Assembly: GCA_003153295.1 (NCBI GenBank)
Contig: PLXY01000007.1
Span: forward strand, 1-64,000
Origin: Parachlamydiales bacterium
GTDB taxonomy: Bacteria > Chlamydiota > Chlamydiia > Chlamydiales > Rhabdochlamydiaceae
Length of the DNA stretch: 64,000 nucleotides
Direction: 5' to 3'
The notes below the pieces were generated by a model, which had not been told where the DNA came from, ran no database searches, and saw nothing but the letters and a program-made list of their open reading frames with translations. Shown one piece after another: positions 1 to 10,100 of the stretch. Every line of letters begins with the position of its first letter. Position 1 is the stretch's first letter. The position numbers and the translations under genes are program-made.

Positions 1-26
1 GCTCTAACCAATTGAACTACTCCCGC
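1..26 (-). tRNA. truncated tRNA (5' half only, possibly tRNA-Gly), cut by window edge
   Basis: Reverse complement gcgggagtagttcaattggttagagc matches a tRNA acceptor and D-arm; the anticodon lies outside the window. Confidence 0.6.
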
Positions 27-41
27 GTAGGAGTTTAATGT

Positions 42-114
42 TGGGCGCAACAGGACTCGAACCTATGACCACCTGTGTGTAAGACAGGCGCTCTACCAAC
101 TGAGCTATGCGCCC
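42..114 (-). tRNA. tRNA-Val(TAC)
   Basis: Reverse complement gggcgcatagctcagttggtagagcgcctgtcttacacacaggtggtcataggttcgagtcctgttgcgccca folds as a cloverleaf; loop CTTACAC gives anticodon TAC. Confidence 0.93.
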
Positions 115-142
115 TTAAATTTCTAAGCTGATAAAAGTTAGC

Positions 143-3067
143 TCAAACAGGGATAATAGGCAAAGGTTTTTCGAGAATGGCATTTTCCTTTTCTAAAAGT
201 TCTTTGCTGGCAAACGTCACAATCGTGCCTGTGCCGAGCTTGTCCAAAAGTTCTTTTTTGACCGACAGCCGGATCTCTTGGGGGGTTAAGGCCAACAGCC
301 TATCTCGATAGTGCTGCCTTTGTTTCGGGGTTTTGCCTTCCCTCATCCACGCATAAGCTGTCCCTCCGCGGCTTCCAGGAGCAACAGGGACGTCCATCTG
401 CTGGATCGTCTCTAGCTTTGCCTCTTCTAAATCGGAGTCTTTAAAATCTCCGTTAGCGATGGTTTCAACAGCTTCTCTAAAAAATTTTAATGTAGAAGCA
501 ATCTTAGGATCCCGATAGGAGAAGAAGGTAAAATGACCCGTCATCGGAGAATAAGTCGCCCCGCATCCATAAGCGCCGCCTTGCTCGCGGATCTTTGGAT
601 GTAAAATTTTATTATCCAGAATATGGGCAGCGACGGTTAAACCAGGAGCGTGGGGATTCAGATAAGAACCTACTGGGAAAGCTTCGCAGGTGAAAGCTAC
701 CGGCGTAGACATCGATCGCCCTTGTGAGACCACCGGATAAACCTCATAGTCGCCCTTCCAGGGAGTAAAGGGCCTTTTAGGCAAATCCATAACGCCAAAA
801 TGATTTTCTAGCTCCAGACGCTGATGCATAGCCTCATCGCAAGTCACAACCAGCTGGGGGTTGTGCAAAGAGATCAGCTGATTTTTAAGTTTTTCAAGTC
901 TTTCCATGACCTTAGGCAGTTTTTTAGGCAGGTCGCTGGCGATATCTTGGATCCACTTCACATAACTTAAGCCGCCCCAGCTTTCGATGATTTTTGAGGA
1001 GACAGAAAGACCGCTGAGAGCCAGTTGCGAGGCGTAGCGGAGGCTATTTTTTTGTAACCGGTTCTGCAGGCCTGTATGGATTTGCAGGATCAATTCTTCG
1101 ATCCGTTTCTTTTCATCGACACGCGCATGCAACGCGAGATCTTTGAAGATAGAAAAAAGCTCTTTTGCATTCCTTTCCAAGGCTTTGCCGCGGATAGAAA
1201 AAGAAGGTCTCATCAGATGAGGGCTTTCGACCTGGACATACAGAGAAAGCGAAGTTCCGAGTCCTCCCACATGCGACTGGAGATATTCCAGGTTTTGGAT
1301 GTAATTCCTCTTGCCCATTCCCAGCTCTGGCAAGATCGTAGAGAGCAGCTGAATATAGGGGAGATCTTCTTCTTCAAAATGAGGCAGGTCGAAGAATAAA
1401 TCGGCGTAAATAATGTGGTTGGTAAAACAGGCGTGGGAAAATACCTCGTTTTTTTCTTTTAAAACAAAATGTTTAGCTAAGACAGGCACATCGTCCAGAG
1501 TGACCTTTGGCAGACAGTCGATATTTTGCTCAATGAGTTTCTGCTGATAATTTTCTAAATGGTGCATTTGCTGCACGATTTTTTCTTTTTCTTCTGAGGG
1601 AAGATTTGCTTCGAGAATTTTTAGGCGCTCTTTTTCTTCATCTGCTTCCCGCTGGGCAAGCTTTGTGTCTGGACGGAAAGACAAACGAACGCGATGAGGG
1701 TTTTTTAATAGATAAGTCTTCAGAAGTCCCGGCAAATAGAGAGGATCTTCGAGTTTTTTTCGCAACTTTTCAAATAAGCTGTGGATCAGAAGCGCATTCT
1801 CCGGAGGACATCCATGTTGCTTAGCGAGCGCAGAACGCATGAATAACGTCAGTCCAAACGGAGCATGGTCCCCCGTGATCTCAGTTCGGGCAAATTCTAA
1901 TTGATGGAGGGCCGCTTCGATCATATGCACAGGAATTCCATTATCCAGAACATCTTGTAAAGAGCGCAAAAGCAGATCATCGAGCGCCTGGATGTTTTCA
2001 GGATCACATCCCCTGCAAACGATCATATAGGGCATTTCCGACATGTCGGTGTCGAGATAAGCATCGGCAGAAGTGCAGAGTCCCGATTGCAAAAGAGGCA
2101 GTTTTAGCAAGGAGGCATCTGTCTCCATAAGGACAGCATCTAATAGCGTCAACGCCAGTAATGTCTCTTGGTCTTGCATCGGTACCGTCAGCCACGCCCA
2201 GGAGACCATCGTCTTATCATCCATGTCTTCGACATTTGTCGTCGGATAAAATCCTTCCCGCTCGATCGGCATTGTAAATCTTGGCTGTCTTGGAATGCGG
2301 GGAAGCGGTGGCAGCTTATAAGTGGAGTTCAAGACTTTTTCAGACAGAAAATCGAGATGCTTTTGCAAGGGAATATTTCCATAGAAGAAAAATAAACAAC
2401 GAGAGGGATGGTAATAAGTTTCATGAAACTGGATCAGCTCTTCATACGATAGTGAGGGGATGACTTCAGGATCTCCTCCAGAGATATGAGCATAAGTCAG
2501 ATTAGGGACCAGCAAATGCATCATCGCATGCCAGAGCCTCGTATCAGCAGAAGCAAGGGCGCCTTTCATTTCATTGTAGACAATCCCTTTCCATTCCAGT
2601 TGGGAGCGATGCTCAGAGTCTGCGAAGACAAGCCGATGGCCTTCCTGCAAAAAGCTCTCTTTTTTCAATAGCGGATGAAAGACTGCATCAAGATAGACAT
2701 CGAGCAAATTATAAAAGTCTTTTTCGACCTGTGTTGATGCCGGATAGCAGGTGAAATCGGAGCCCGTCAATGCGTTCATGAATGTATTGAGACTGCGGCG
2801 CGTCATCGCAAAAAACGGATCTTTCACAGGAAATTTACGCGATCCGCAGAGAACTGTATGTTCTAAAATGTGAGCAACACCATTGGAATTGTAGGGGAGC
2901 GTTTCAAAAGAAAGGCAAAAGAGGTTTTCAGGGTCGTCGTTTTCAATTTGCATCACCTTAGCGCCTGAGGGAATGTGCTCTAATTCGATCAGCGTTGCTT
3001 TCAACTCTTCTAAAGGAAGCACTTTTGTAATGACAAAATCTTTATACTTTTCTTTTTCTTTCCACAT
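143..3067 (-). CDS. M16C-family zinc metallopeptidase (presequence-protease/insulinase-like)
   Basis: 974 aa ORF with HxxEH motif (VAHILEHTVLCGS) and M16C-like N- and C-terminal halves. Confidence 0.9.
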   Translation of the reverse strand: MWKEKEKYKDFVITKVLPLEELKATLIELEHIPSGAKVMQIENDDPENLFCLSFETLPYNSNGVAHILEHTVLCGSRKFPVKDPFFAMTRRSLNTFMNALTGSDFTCYPASTQVEKDFYNLLDVYLDAVFHPLLKKESFLQEGHRLVFADSEHRSQLEWKGIVYNEMKGALASADTRLWHAMMHLLVPNLTYAHISGGDPEVIPSLSYEELIQFHETYYHPSRCLFFFYGNIPLQKHLDFLSEKVLNSTYKLPPLPRIPRQPRFTMPIEREGFYPTTNVEDMDDKTMVSWAWLTVPMQDQETLLALTLLDAVLMETDASLLKLPLLQSGLCTSADAYLDTDMSEMPYMIVCRGCDPENIQALDDLLLRSLQDVLDNGIPVHMIEAALHQLEFARTEITGDHAPFGLTLFMRSALAKQHGCPPENALLIHSLFEKLRKKLEDPLYLPGLLKTYLLKNPHRVRLSFRPDTKLAQREADEEKERLKILEANLPSEEKEKIVQQMHHLENYQQKLIEQNIDCLPKVTLDDVPVLAKHFVLKEKNEVFSHACFTNHIIYADLFFDLPHFEEEDLPYIQLLSTILPELGMGKRNYIQNLEYLQSHVGGLGTSLSLYVQVESPHLMRPSFSIRGKALERNAKELFSIFKDLALHARVDEKKRIEELILQIHTGLQNRLQKNSLRYASQLALSGLSVSSKIIESWGGLSYVKWIQDIASDLPKKLPKVMERLEKLKNQLISLHNPQLVVTCDEAMHQRLELENHFGVMDLPKRPFTPWKGDYEVYPVVSQGRSMSTPVAFTCEAFPVGSYLNPHAPGLTVAAHILDNKILHPKIREQGGAYGCGATYSPMTGHFTFFSYRDPKIASTLKFFREAVETIANGDFKDSDLEEAKLETIQQMDVPVAPGSRGGTAYAWMREGKTPKQRQHYRDRLLALTPQEIRLSVKKELLDKLGTGTIVTFASKELLEKENAILEKPLPIIPV

Positions 3068-3114
3068 AGCGATTGAGTATAAGTAGGGGGGGTGATTTCG
3101 ACAAGATTTGAATT

Positions 3115-3993
3115 TCAGACCTTTACGTGCTTGTCGATATAAGCTTGAATGGCAGCCAGTTGGTTCTCATTCAAATTAACTTGTGGACGGAGTTCTTTGA
3201 CAAAAGCATAGGCTTCTTTCTTAGTAGCAAATTTTTCAGTCCCGTATTTCATGAGATAAGCAATGACAACTGTTACGCTCCGTCCTCTTCCTGCTTTGCA
3301 GTGGACATAGAACTTAGCAGCCGGTTTTTTTTGAATTTCGTCATGCATATATTCGACAGCTTCATGGATCTGATGGACGGGCATACCGATAAAATCGACG
3401 GCTTCGATGTGTTTATGAGAGATATTTTTTTCTTTCCACTCAGCCGATTCAATGGGTCTTACCAGGCCCCGCTTTAACTCGAAAGGCTCCAATGTGCTGA
3501 TCACATGGGTAACTCCGAGGTTTTTAATACGATCTTTTTGATGGTCTAATGGAATCGCGCCCAGGAAAATATTGTCATTAATCTTGTTCCACCATGCTTT
3601 GGAACCTTGGATGGTGTAGAGTAAAGAGATCTCATACACCAACTCTTTTTTTATTCTCGATCCCAAGTATACGGCTCCCACCACCAAAGTTCCTAGAAGG
3701 ACTCTGAAGAGCTGAGGAGAAACCGTCTTATCCAATAGAGATGCAGCCACTGGAAGAATCCAAACGACGTTAGCAGCCAAAGCTACGGTACTGCCTAAAA
3801 GAGCAAACCAGTGGGATCTGAAAAATGAGACCGTGTTAAAAGAGACCTTTTCAGGTGATGAAGGTATTGTAACGGCATCTGAACCACTCAAGGATGCTTC
3901 TACAGGTTGACCCATATTTTTGCCCTTTTTTTCAAAAATTATAATAATAAGCAGGGTAGTTAGCAAACGAATTGACTTCTGCCAAGATTTCAT
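3115..3993 (-). CDS. membrane-anchored dual-specificity protein phosphatase
   Basis: CX5R signature VHCKAGRGRS preceded by hydrophobic segments (WFALLGSTVALAANVVWILPV, LFRVLLGTLVVGAVYLG). Confidence 0.85.
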   Translation of the reverse strand: MKSWQKSIRLLTTLLIIIIFEKKGKNMGQPVEASLSGSDAVTIPSSPEKVSFNTVSFFRSHWFALLGSTVALAANVVWILPVAASLLDKTVSPQLFRVLLGTLVVGAVYLGSRIKKELVYEISLLYTIQGSKAWWNKINDNIFLGAIPLDHQKDRIKNLGVTHVISTLEPFELKRGLVRPIESAEWKEKNISHKHIEAVDFIGMPVHQIHEAVEYMHDEIQKKPAAKFYVHCKAGRGRSVTVVIAYLMKYGTEKFATKKEAYAFVKELRPQVNLNENQLAAIQAYIDKHVKV

Positions 3994-5279
3994 TTGAGTC
4001 CATTTTAAAACTATTTTTCGTTAAAATAGCTGCCATGCAACTGTCCTCTATCAAGAATTTTGTGACTTCATCCTTTTCCTCCGCTGGCACTTACTTTAAG
4101 GAGTCTTCTTGGCAAGGAAAAACTGTTCAGGTTATCTGCACAATATCCTGTTTATCTCTTTGTATTTATTTAACCATCCGCTCTATCGCGAATAAAAACC
4201 TTTCTAATTCAAAGCCTTTACCTATACGCGATAAAGTTTTTCCTTCACTCACATTTGCAGTCGCAAGCTATGAAGATAAAGGTTTTGTGAAAAACCTTCT
4301 CAGCCAAATTGAGACTTCCCATGGGGGTGCAGAATTCTATACTTCAATCCCTAAAGCGAAACATGCCGAACAAGCAGGGGAATTAGATTGGATAGGGGGT
4401 AATTGTTATGCAAAAGCAGTCGTAGCGGGTTTATTGAAACAGAGGGTTTTTGAAAAAAATTATCAAGATTTACGGTTGCAAGGCTACGACCTGCAGCCTT
4501 GGCAACAGCTGGAGCAAGAATTAAGAAACTTAAGTCAAGAGTATGCACTCATCACCCCTACATGTGAAGATATTCACAAAAAAGAGCCTTATTTGAAATT
4601 TATCGGTTGTCTTGAAAAACTTCAAAAGCTCGATCAGGAAAGACAGGATTTTCTAAAAAAAGCTTTATTCTCAAGATTAGAAAAAATCACATTCTATGTT
4701 TTTGATAATCCATCGGAATTTGTCCATTATTTAAATCCTCATTCAAGCCGAGATACACAGCTTTTAGGAATATCCAGAGAAGAGATTGCAGAGGTAGGTC
4801 TAACAACAATGGAAGATATCGATCATCTACCTTTAAGAGTTTTAGAATCGCATATTATTTCGCTCAAGCAGATCTCTCACTGCATGGCCTTTGAGCTTCA
4901 AGGAGGAGGAATTCCTTCCGAACTTCAAAAACTGTTTTTCAGCGAAATTAACGATTTGCTAACGGCAATTCAAGACCTATCAAATATTCCCCACCCGGCG
5001 GTACTAGATGCAAAAAATCTTTTAAGACCCATTATTGCTAAAGTGCCAAAAGTTATGCTTACCCCATTTACATCCCAAACGATCGATGAATTTATCAAAT
5101 ATTTAGACCAGATTCAAGAAGTAGAACGTGAAAGACAATTGACTTTTTTCAAAGCGTACACGACCCAAAATGATATCCGGAATAGGTGGGTAAATCTCAT
5201 CCACAATGAAGAGATTTTTTCTTTAACTGCTTATTGCCAAAAGTATCCAGAGCACTTGAATATGCGGCTTTTGTCATGA
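3972..5279 (+). CDS. hypothetical protein with N-terminal TM; paralogue of 13461..15011
   Basis: 435 aa ORF; shares TM and C-terminal blocks with the 516 aa ORF at 13461 (LGI-R/Q..VG-TTMEDI; FFKAYTTQNDIRNRW / WFKAYVSQIDNIRAW). The true start may be ATG 4035 (MQLSSIKNF). Confidence 0.75.
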   Translation: MTSAKISFESILKLFFVKIAAMQLSSIKNFVTSSFSSAGTYFKESSWQGKTVQVICTISCLSLCIYLTIRSIANKNLSNSKPLPIRDKVFPSLTFAVASYEDKGFVKNLLSQIETSHGGAEFYTSIPKAKHAEQAGELDWIGGNCYAKAVVAGLLKQRVFEKNYQDLRLQGYDLQPWQQLEQELRNLSQEYALITPTCEDIHKKEPYLKFIGCLEKLQKLDQERQDFLKKALFSRLEKITFYVFDNPSEFVHYLNPHSSRDTQLLGISREEIAEVGLTTMEDIDHLPLRVLESHIISLKQISHCMAFELQGGGIPSELQKLFFSEINDLLTAIQDLSNIPHPAVLDAKNLLRPIIAKVPKVMLTPFTSQTIDEFIKYLDQIQEVERERQLTFFKAYTTQNDIRNRWVNLIHNEEIFSLTAYCQKYPEHLNMRLLS

Positions 5280-5311
5280 AATTAGGCCGCTTTTTCAAGT
5301 AGGCCCTACTC

Positions 5312-5356
5312 ATATTCAGTCACGCGGGTCTCGAAGAAGTTCTTTTCTTTATTCAG
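5312..5356 (-). pseudogene. duplicated 3'-terminal fragment of nrdB
   Basis: 45 bp identical to 6103..6147 within nrdB (atattcagtcacgcgggtctcgaagaagttcttttctttattcag), encoding [15 protein letters not shown] in the same orientation, followed by an in-frame TAG. Confidence 0.9.
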
Positions 5357-5494
5357 CTTGATATATGTACGGGACTTATTCTCTTTCACATTAACGCAGT
5401 AAAACAATAGTAAGTCATATTTTTAATATTATATTAATATTGTTTAATTGTTATAATGCGTGGAATTTATTTTTAAACAAAAGGAAGTATAGTT

Positions 5495-6013
5495 ATGGCA
5501 ATTGATACGCGTTTATTAATTGGAAGCATTCCTGCACTTGAAAAAGCAACATTATATGCATTTCTCTCGGACATGGATAACACCGAGAAAGGACAGCAAC
5601 AACAAGAACAGGAATTATTACAAAAAGCACAGCAAGAACGTCGTCCCTATGATCGACGAGAAAGTGTATGTTTTCTCGCAGGAATGCTATCTTCATTAAC
5701 TCTCTTATGCGGTTTCTTTAATGATTATTTCGATACCAAGCTTGGATTTCCTCGGAGTTCTAAGACTATACCAGCTGCAATAGCACTCACTGTCGTTGCA
5801 ATCTGTGCCTTTGCGGGTAGTATTTTTTATGATAGAAAAGCTGCAAAGATTAAGATTCCAGTTTTTGATACTGTTCGTTGTAATAGGCTGGCGGATCGAA
5901 TACAGAGAATTGAAGCAAAAACCAAAGCAAAAGATCTTGGAGCAGGTGAGATGAATCAGTTGAACGCTGCATTGTATGGCTTGAAAGAGGTTCAAAATTT
6001 ACTAAAAGCATAA
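5495..6013 (+). CDS. small membrane protein of unknown function
   Basis: 172 aa ORF preceded by aaaaggaag RBS-like sequence; two hydrophobic segments. Confidence 0.7.
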   Translation: MAIDTRLLIGSIPALEKATLYAFLSDMDNTEKGQQQQEQELLQKAQQERRPYDRRESVCFLAGMLSSLTLLCGFFNDYFDTKLGFPRSSKTIPAAIALTVVAICAFAGSIFYDRKAAKIKIPVFDTVRCNRLADRIQRIEAKTKAKDLGAGEMNQLNAALYGLKEVQNLLKA

Positions 6014-6034
6014 TTCATTTAGATCTTACAGAAA

Positions 6035-6068
6035 TAAGGCCTGCTTCTGAAAAAGAAGCAGGCCTTTA
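6035..6068. terminator. bidirectional rho-independent terminator
   Basis: taaggcctgcttctgaaaaagaagcaggccttta hairpin between convergent genes. Confidence 0.85.
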
Positions 6069-6072
6069 TAAT

Positions 6073-7122
6073 TCAGGTCCAGGTCAGGTTTGAGGCCGAT
6101 TGATATTCAGTCACGCGGGTCTCGAAGAAGTTCTTTTCTTTATTCAGATCGATGGTTTCGCTCATCCAAGGGAAAGGATTCTTGGAACGGTAGATCGGCT
6201 TGAGGCCGATGCGCTCTAAGCGGCGGTCTGCAACATACTGCACATATTCACGGAACATCGGAGCTGTAAGTCCCAGGATTCCGCGGGGAAGGCAGTCTTG
6301 CGCGTATTGGAATTCGAGCTCAACGGCTTGTTTGATGAGGTCGACGATGTGGGCTTGAAACTCGGGAGTCCAAAGTCCAGGATTTTCTTCTTTAATGCCG
6401 TTGATGAGGTCGATGCCGAAGTTCAAATGGACGGTTTCATCCCGGAGGATATATTGGAACTGCTCGCCGATTCCTGTCATCTTATTCTGACGGTGGAAAG
6501 AGAGGATCATTACAAATCCGCTATAGAAGAAGATTCCTTCCATGATGATGTAATAGCCGATCAGGTTTTCTAAGAACTTTTGGGCTCCTTCGGGCGTCGA
6601 TGTCGTGAAGTCGGGCTTCATGATATCTTCTGTCAGGGTCATCTCGAATTGGTCTTTGGCATTGATCGAGTTGACCTCGTTGTACATGTTGAAGACTTCG
6701 CCTTGATCTAAGGCCAGCGATTCAACGATGTAATGGAAAGTATGGGTATGGATCGCTTCTTCAAACGACTGACGGAGGAGATACTGTCTCACTTCAGGAT
6801 TAGTCACGTGTTTAAAGATGGCCAAGACGATGTTATTGCCGACCAGGCTTTCAGCGGTGCTGAAAAAACCGAGGTTGCGCATGATGACGAGTCTTTCGTC
6901 TGCGCTTAAAGCCGAGCTGGACTTCCAAGTCTCGATGTCTTTACCCATCGGAACTTCTGTCGGCATCCAATGGTTGGAACAGCCGTTCAAATAGTGTTCC
7001 CAGGCCCATTTATATTTGAGGGGCATGAGCTGATTGACGTCGACCTTATTGCAATTGATCAGTCTTTTTTGATCGACCGAAACGCGTTGACTGGCCGCGA
7101 AATTTTTTTGTTGAATGACCAT
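6073..7122 (-). CDS. nrdB: ribonucleoside-diphosphate reductase beta subunit, class Ic (R2c)
   Basis: R2 ferritin-like fold motifs; FFSTAESLV and [16 protein letters not shown] with Phe at the position of the radical Tyr, as in chlamydial R2c. Confidence 0.95.
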   Translation of the reverse strand: MVIQQKNFAASQRVSVDQKRLINCNKVDVNQLMPLKYKWAWEHYLNGCSNHWMPTEVPMGKDIETWKSSSALSADERLVIMRNLGFFSTAESLVGNNIVLAIFKHVTNPEVRQYLLRQSFEEAIHTHTFHYIVESLALDQGEVFNMYNEVNSINAKDQFEMTLTEDIMKPDFTTSTPEGAQKFLENLIGYYIIMEGIFFYSGFVMILSFHRQNKMTGIGEQFQYILRDETVHLNFGIDLINGIKEENPGLWTPEFQAHIVDLIKQAVELEFQYAQDCLPRGILGLTAPMFREYVQYVADRRLERIGLKPIYRSKNPFPWMSETIDLNKEKNFFETRVTEYQSASNLTWT

Positions 7123-7143
7123 TTTTTTTATCCTTTTTTTAAA

Positions 7144-10100
7144 TTATTGACAGCTTTCGCAGGTTTCATCGCCGATTTTGCATGCTTTAGGAGCAGGTTC
7201 TTCACGGTCGACCTTAATATTACTGGAAGCCGATTTGCTTTTCATCCAACGAGGCTGTAGTCCACGTTTGTTGATATCGGTCGTTGACTTTTCAACCTGT
7301 GTGGCAGCCACGCACCGGAGATAGTAATTGGTTTTTAAGCCGCGGATCCAACCGAGCATATACATCTGGTGGAGTTTTTTTCCATTGGGCTCAGCGAGAT
7401 AGAGATTAAGAGATTGACCCATGTCCAGCCATTTTTGACGGCGGCTGGCGCATTCGATGATCCATTCAGGGTCAATTTCAAACGCAGTGAGGTAGACCCG
7501 TTTGACATCTTCAGGGATACGATCGATCTCCGCGATCGATCCGTCAAAGTACTTGAGATCATCAAGCATTTCTTTGTCCCAAAGCCCCAGTTTTTTAAGT
7601 TTTTCCGCCAGGTAAAGGTTCGGGATAGTGAATTCACCTGAGAGGTTGGATTTGACGAACAGATGTTTGTACATCGGTTCAATCGATTGGGTGATACCGG
7701 TGATATTAGAGATCGTCGCTGTCGGCGCAATCGCCATGGTATTGCTGTTACGCATGCCGTGTTTTTTGATCGCGGCACGGACAGTATCCCAGTCCATGCG
7801 TGTTTGCCTATCGACCTCGAGATAGCCGCCCCGCTCTTTAGCAAGGAGATCTAAGGTGTCAATAGGAAGAAGTCCGCGGTCCCATTTTGAGCCTTTATAA
7901 GAGCTATAGGTGCCTCTTTCCTTGGCAAGCTCTGTCGAGGCCAAAATCGCATAGTAAGAGATCATCTCCATCGATTTATCGGCGAATTCAACCGCTTCAT
8001 GGCTGGCATAGCTGATATTTTGGATATAAAGCGCATCTTGGAAGCCCATCATGCCTAAACCGATCGGACGGTGTATAGCGTTAGAAGTCTTTGCTTCTGG
8101 TATGGGGTAGAAATTGATGTCGATCACGTTATCGAGCATTCTCACCGCAGTGCGGATCGTGTAGGCGAGTTTTTTCTCATCGATTCCATCCGGAGTGCAA
8201 TGGAGCTCCATATTGATCGAGCCTAAGTTGCAGACCGCTGTTTCTTCTATTGAGGTATTGAGCAAAATCTCCGTGCAGAGGTTAGAGCTATGGACAACGC
8301 CGACATGATCTTGAGGAGAACGGATGTTGGAAGGATCTTTAAAGGTGATCCAAGGATGGCCTGTTTCAAAGAGCATGCTGAGCATTTTGCGCCAAAGCTC
8401 GACTGCTTCAAACCGTTTATGGAGTTTGAGTTTTCCGGTCTCAGCCATTTTCTCATATTCCATATACCGTTTTTCAAAAGCAGCGCCGTATAGATCATGC
8501 AGGTCGGAAGCATCGCTGGGGCTGAACAGCGTCCAGTGGCCGTTTTCAGCGACCCGTTTCATGAAGAGATCGGGGATCCAGTTCGCTGTGTTCATATCAT
8601 GGGTACGCCGTCTTTCATCGCCGGTGTTTTTGCGGAGTTCAATAAAGTCTTCGATATCGAGATGCCAAGTCTCCAGGTAAGCGCACATGGCTCCCTTGCG
8701 TTTACCACCGTTATGAGCAAGCGCCGCTGTCGTCATATAAGATTCATCAATGTCGACTTTAAGGTCATAAACAAAAGGGACAGTTGCGATCTTTTCTTGT
8801 TTTTTGATGCGGGTAAATAAATATTGATTGTGGATGAACCAGTTCTTCTTGGTAACGGGCTGGCAGCTTAAACGCTCAGCGATTTCTGGAACTGCAGGAA
8901 TACGGACATCATAGTTGCTGGTCTCTTTTTTAAAGTGGATTTCAGAGCCATCACAACGGCGTCCTTTATGCCCATTTTTACGCTTGCGGAATTTACCTGC
9001 TGTAGGAATTCCCATGCGGAGCAATTGATACCGCAGCCCTTCGATCAGCGGCTGGGAAGTATTTGAGAAAGTGATTTCCTTATCCCGAGAAACATTGCCG
9101 TCGGTTTCTATAAGTCCTTGAATCATTGCTAAAGTTTGAGAGCGAGGAAGGTGAGATAAGCGAGGAGAGATATGTTTTCGTCCTTGGTCATCATAGAGAT
9201 CAGCATGCTCGAAGGGAAGTGTAGGTCCGCTGCTACCGACGATCCGTCCGGTCGTTGCGTCTCTGACAGCGCCGCGGCCTGCAGCCCAATGGATTTGCAT
9301 ATAATTTTCATTTCTTTCATTTTCCCACGTATGGATTCCTCGGGCCTTTAAATAGTCGCGGACAAATTGAAGATGCGTGTCCGAGCTTGGATTGGCCGAA
9401 ACTCCCCATTGAGAGCCATTTTTGGTCATATGGCCGTCGCCTAAGAGGATTCCATAAAGCCGAGCATCTTCTTCAGTGAACTCAGCCACAGGAACAACTT
9501 CTTGTGGGATCACTTGAGCAATGTAATCATTTCTTTGCAACTTTCCGGCTTCTATCCATTCCGCTTTAAATCTTCCCTTTTTTAATCCTCCAAGCGTCCG
9601 TGAGATCGACTGTTCTTCAGGAACGTTTCGGATCGCATAGAAAGGATGACCTGCAGTGACAGCTAGTGGATAAAGAGAATGTTTGGGTGTAACTGCTACC
9701 ATTGCGTCATGTTGGTTATAAGCAAAAGTCTCAGTAACCTCTCGATATTTACCGCTAGTACCTAGGACTAGGTCTCCTACCTTAATTTCCGAAATAGGGC
9801 GGATGCCTGCTGCCGTATATATTAATGTGTCAGGAGCAAAGCATTGGTTCACAGCTACAGCGGTGTCATTGGCGACTTTCAAGAAAGGGATGATCCCTTG
9901 GCTTCTTCCATTGGTCCCTTTAATCACAGAACCTGTGGCCCGGACGTTGGTCCAGTCATTGCCGATACCGCCGGCCCATTTAGAGAGCTGGGCATCGTCC
10001 GCGACGACTTTAAAGATATGGGAGAGATCGTCCATGACTGTTGAAAGGTAGCAGGAGCTGAGCTGAGAGTGCATGGTCCCGGAGTTGAATAACGTCGGTG

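Noticed and set aside
1076-2671. Several + strand ORFs of 60-107 aa opposite the M16 peptidase
   Set aside because: Antisense to a well-supported conserved gene; no motifs.
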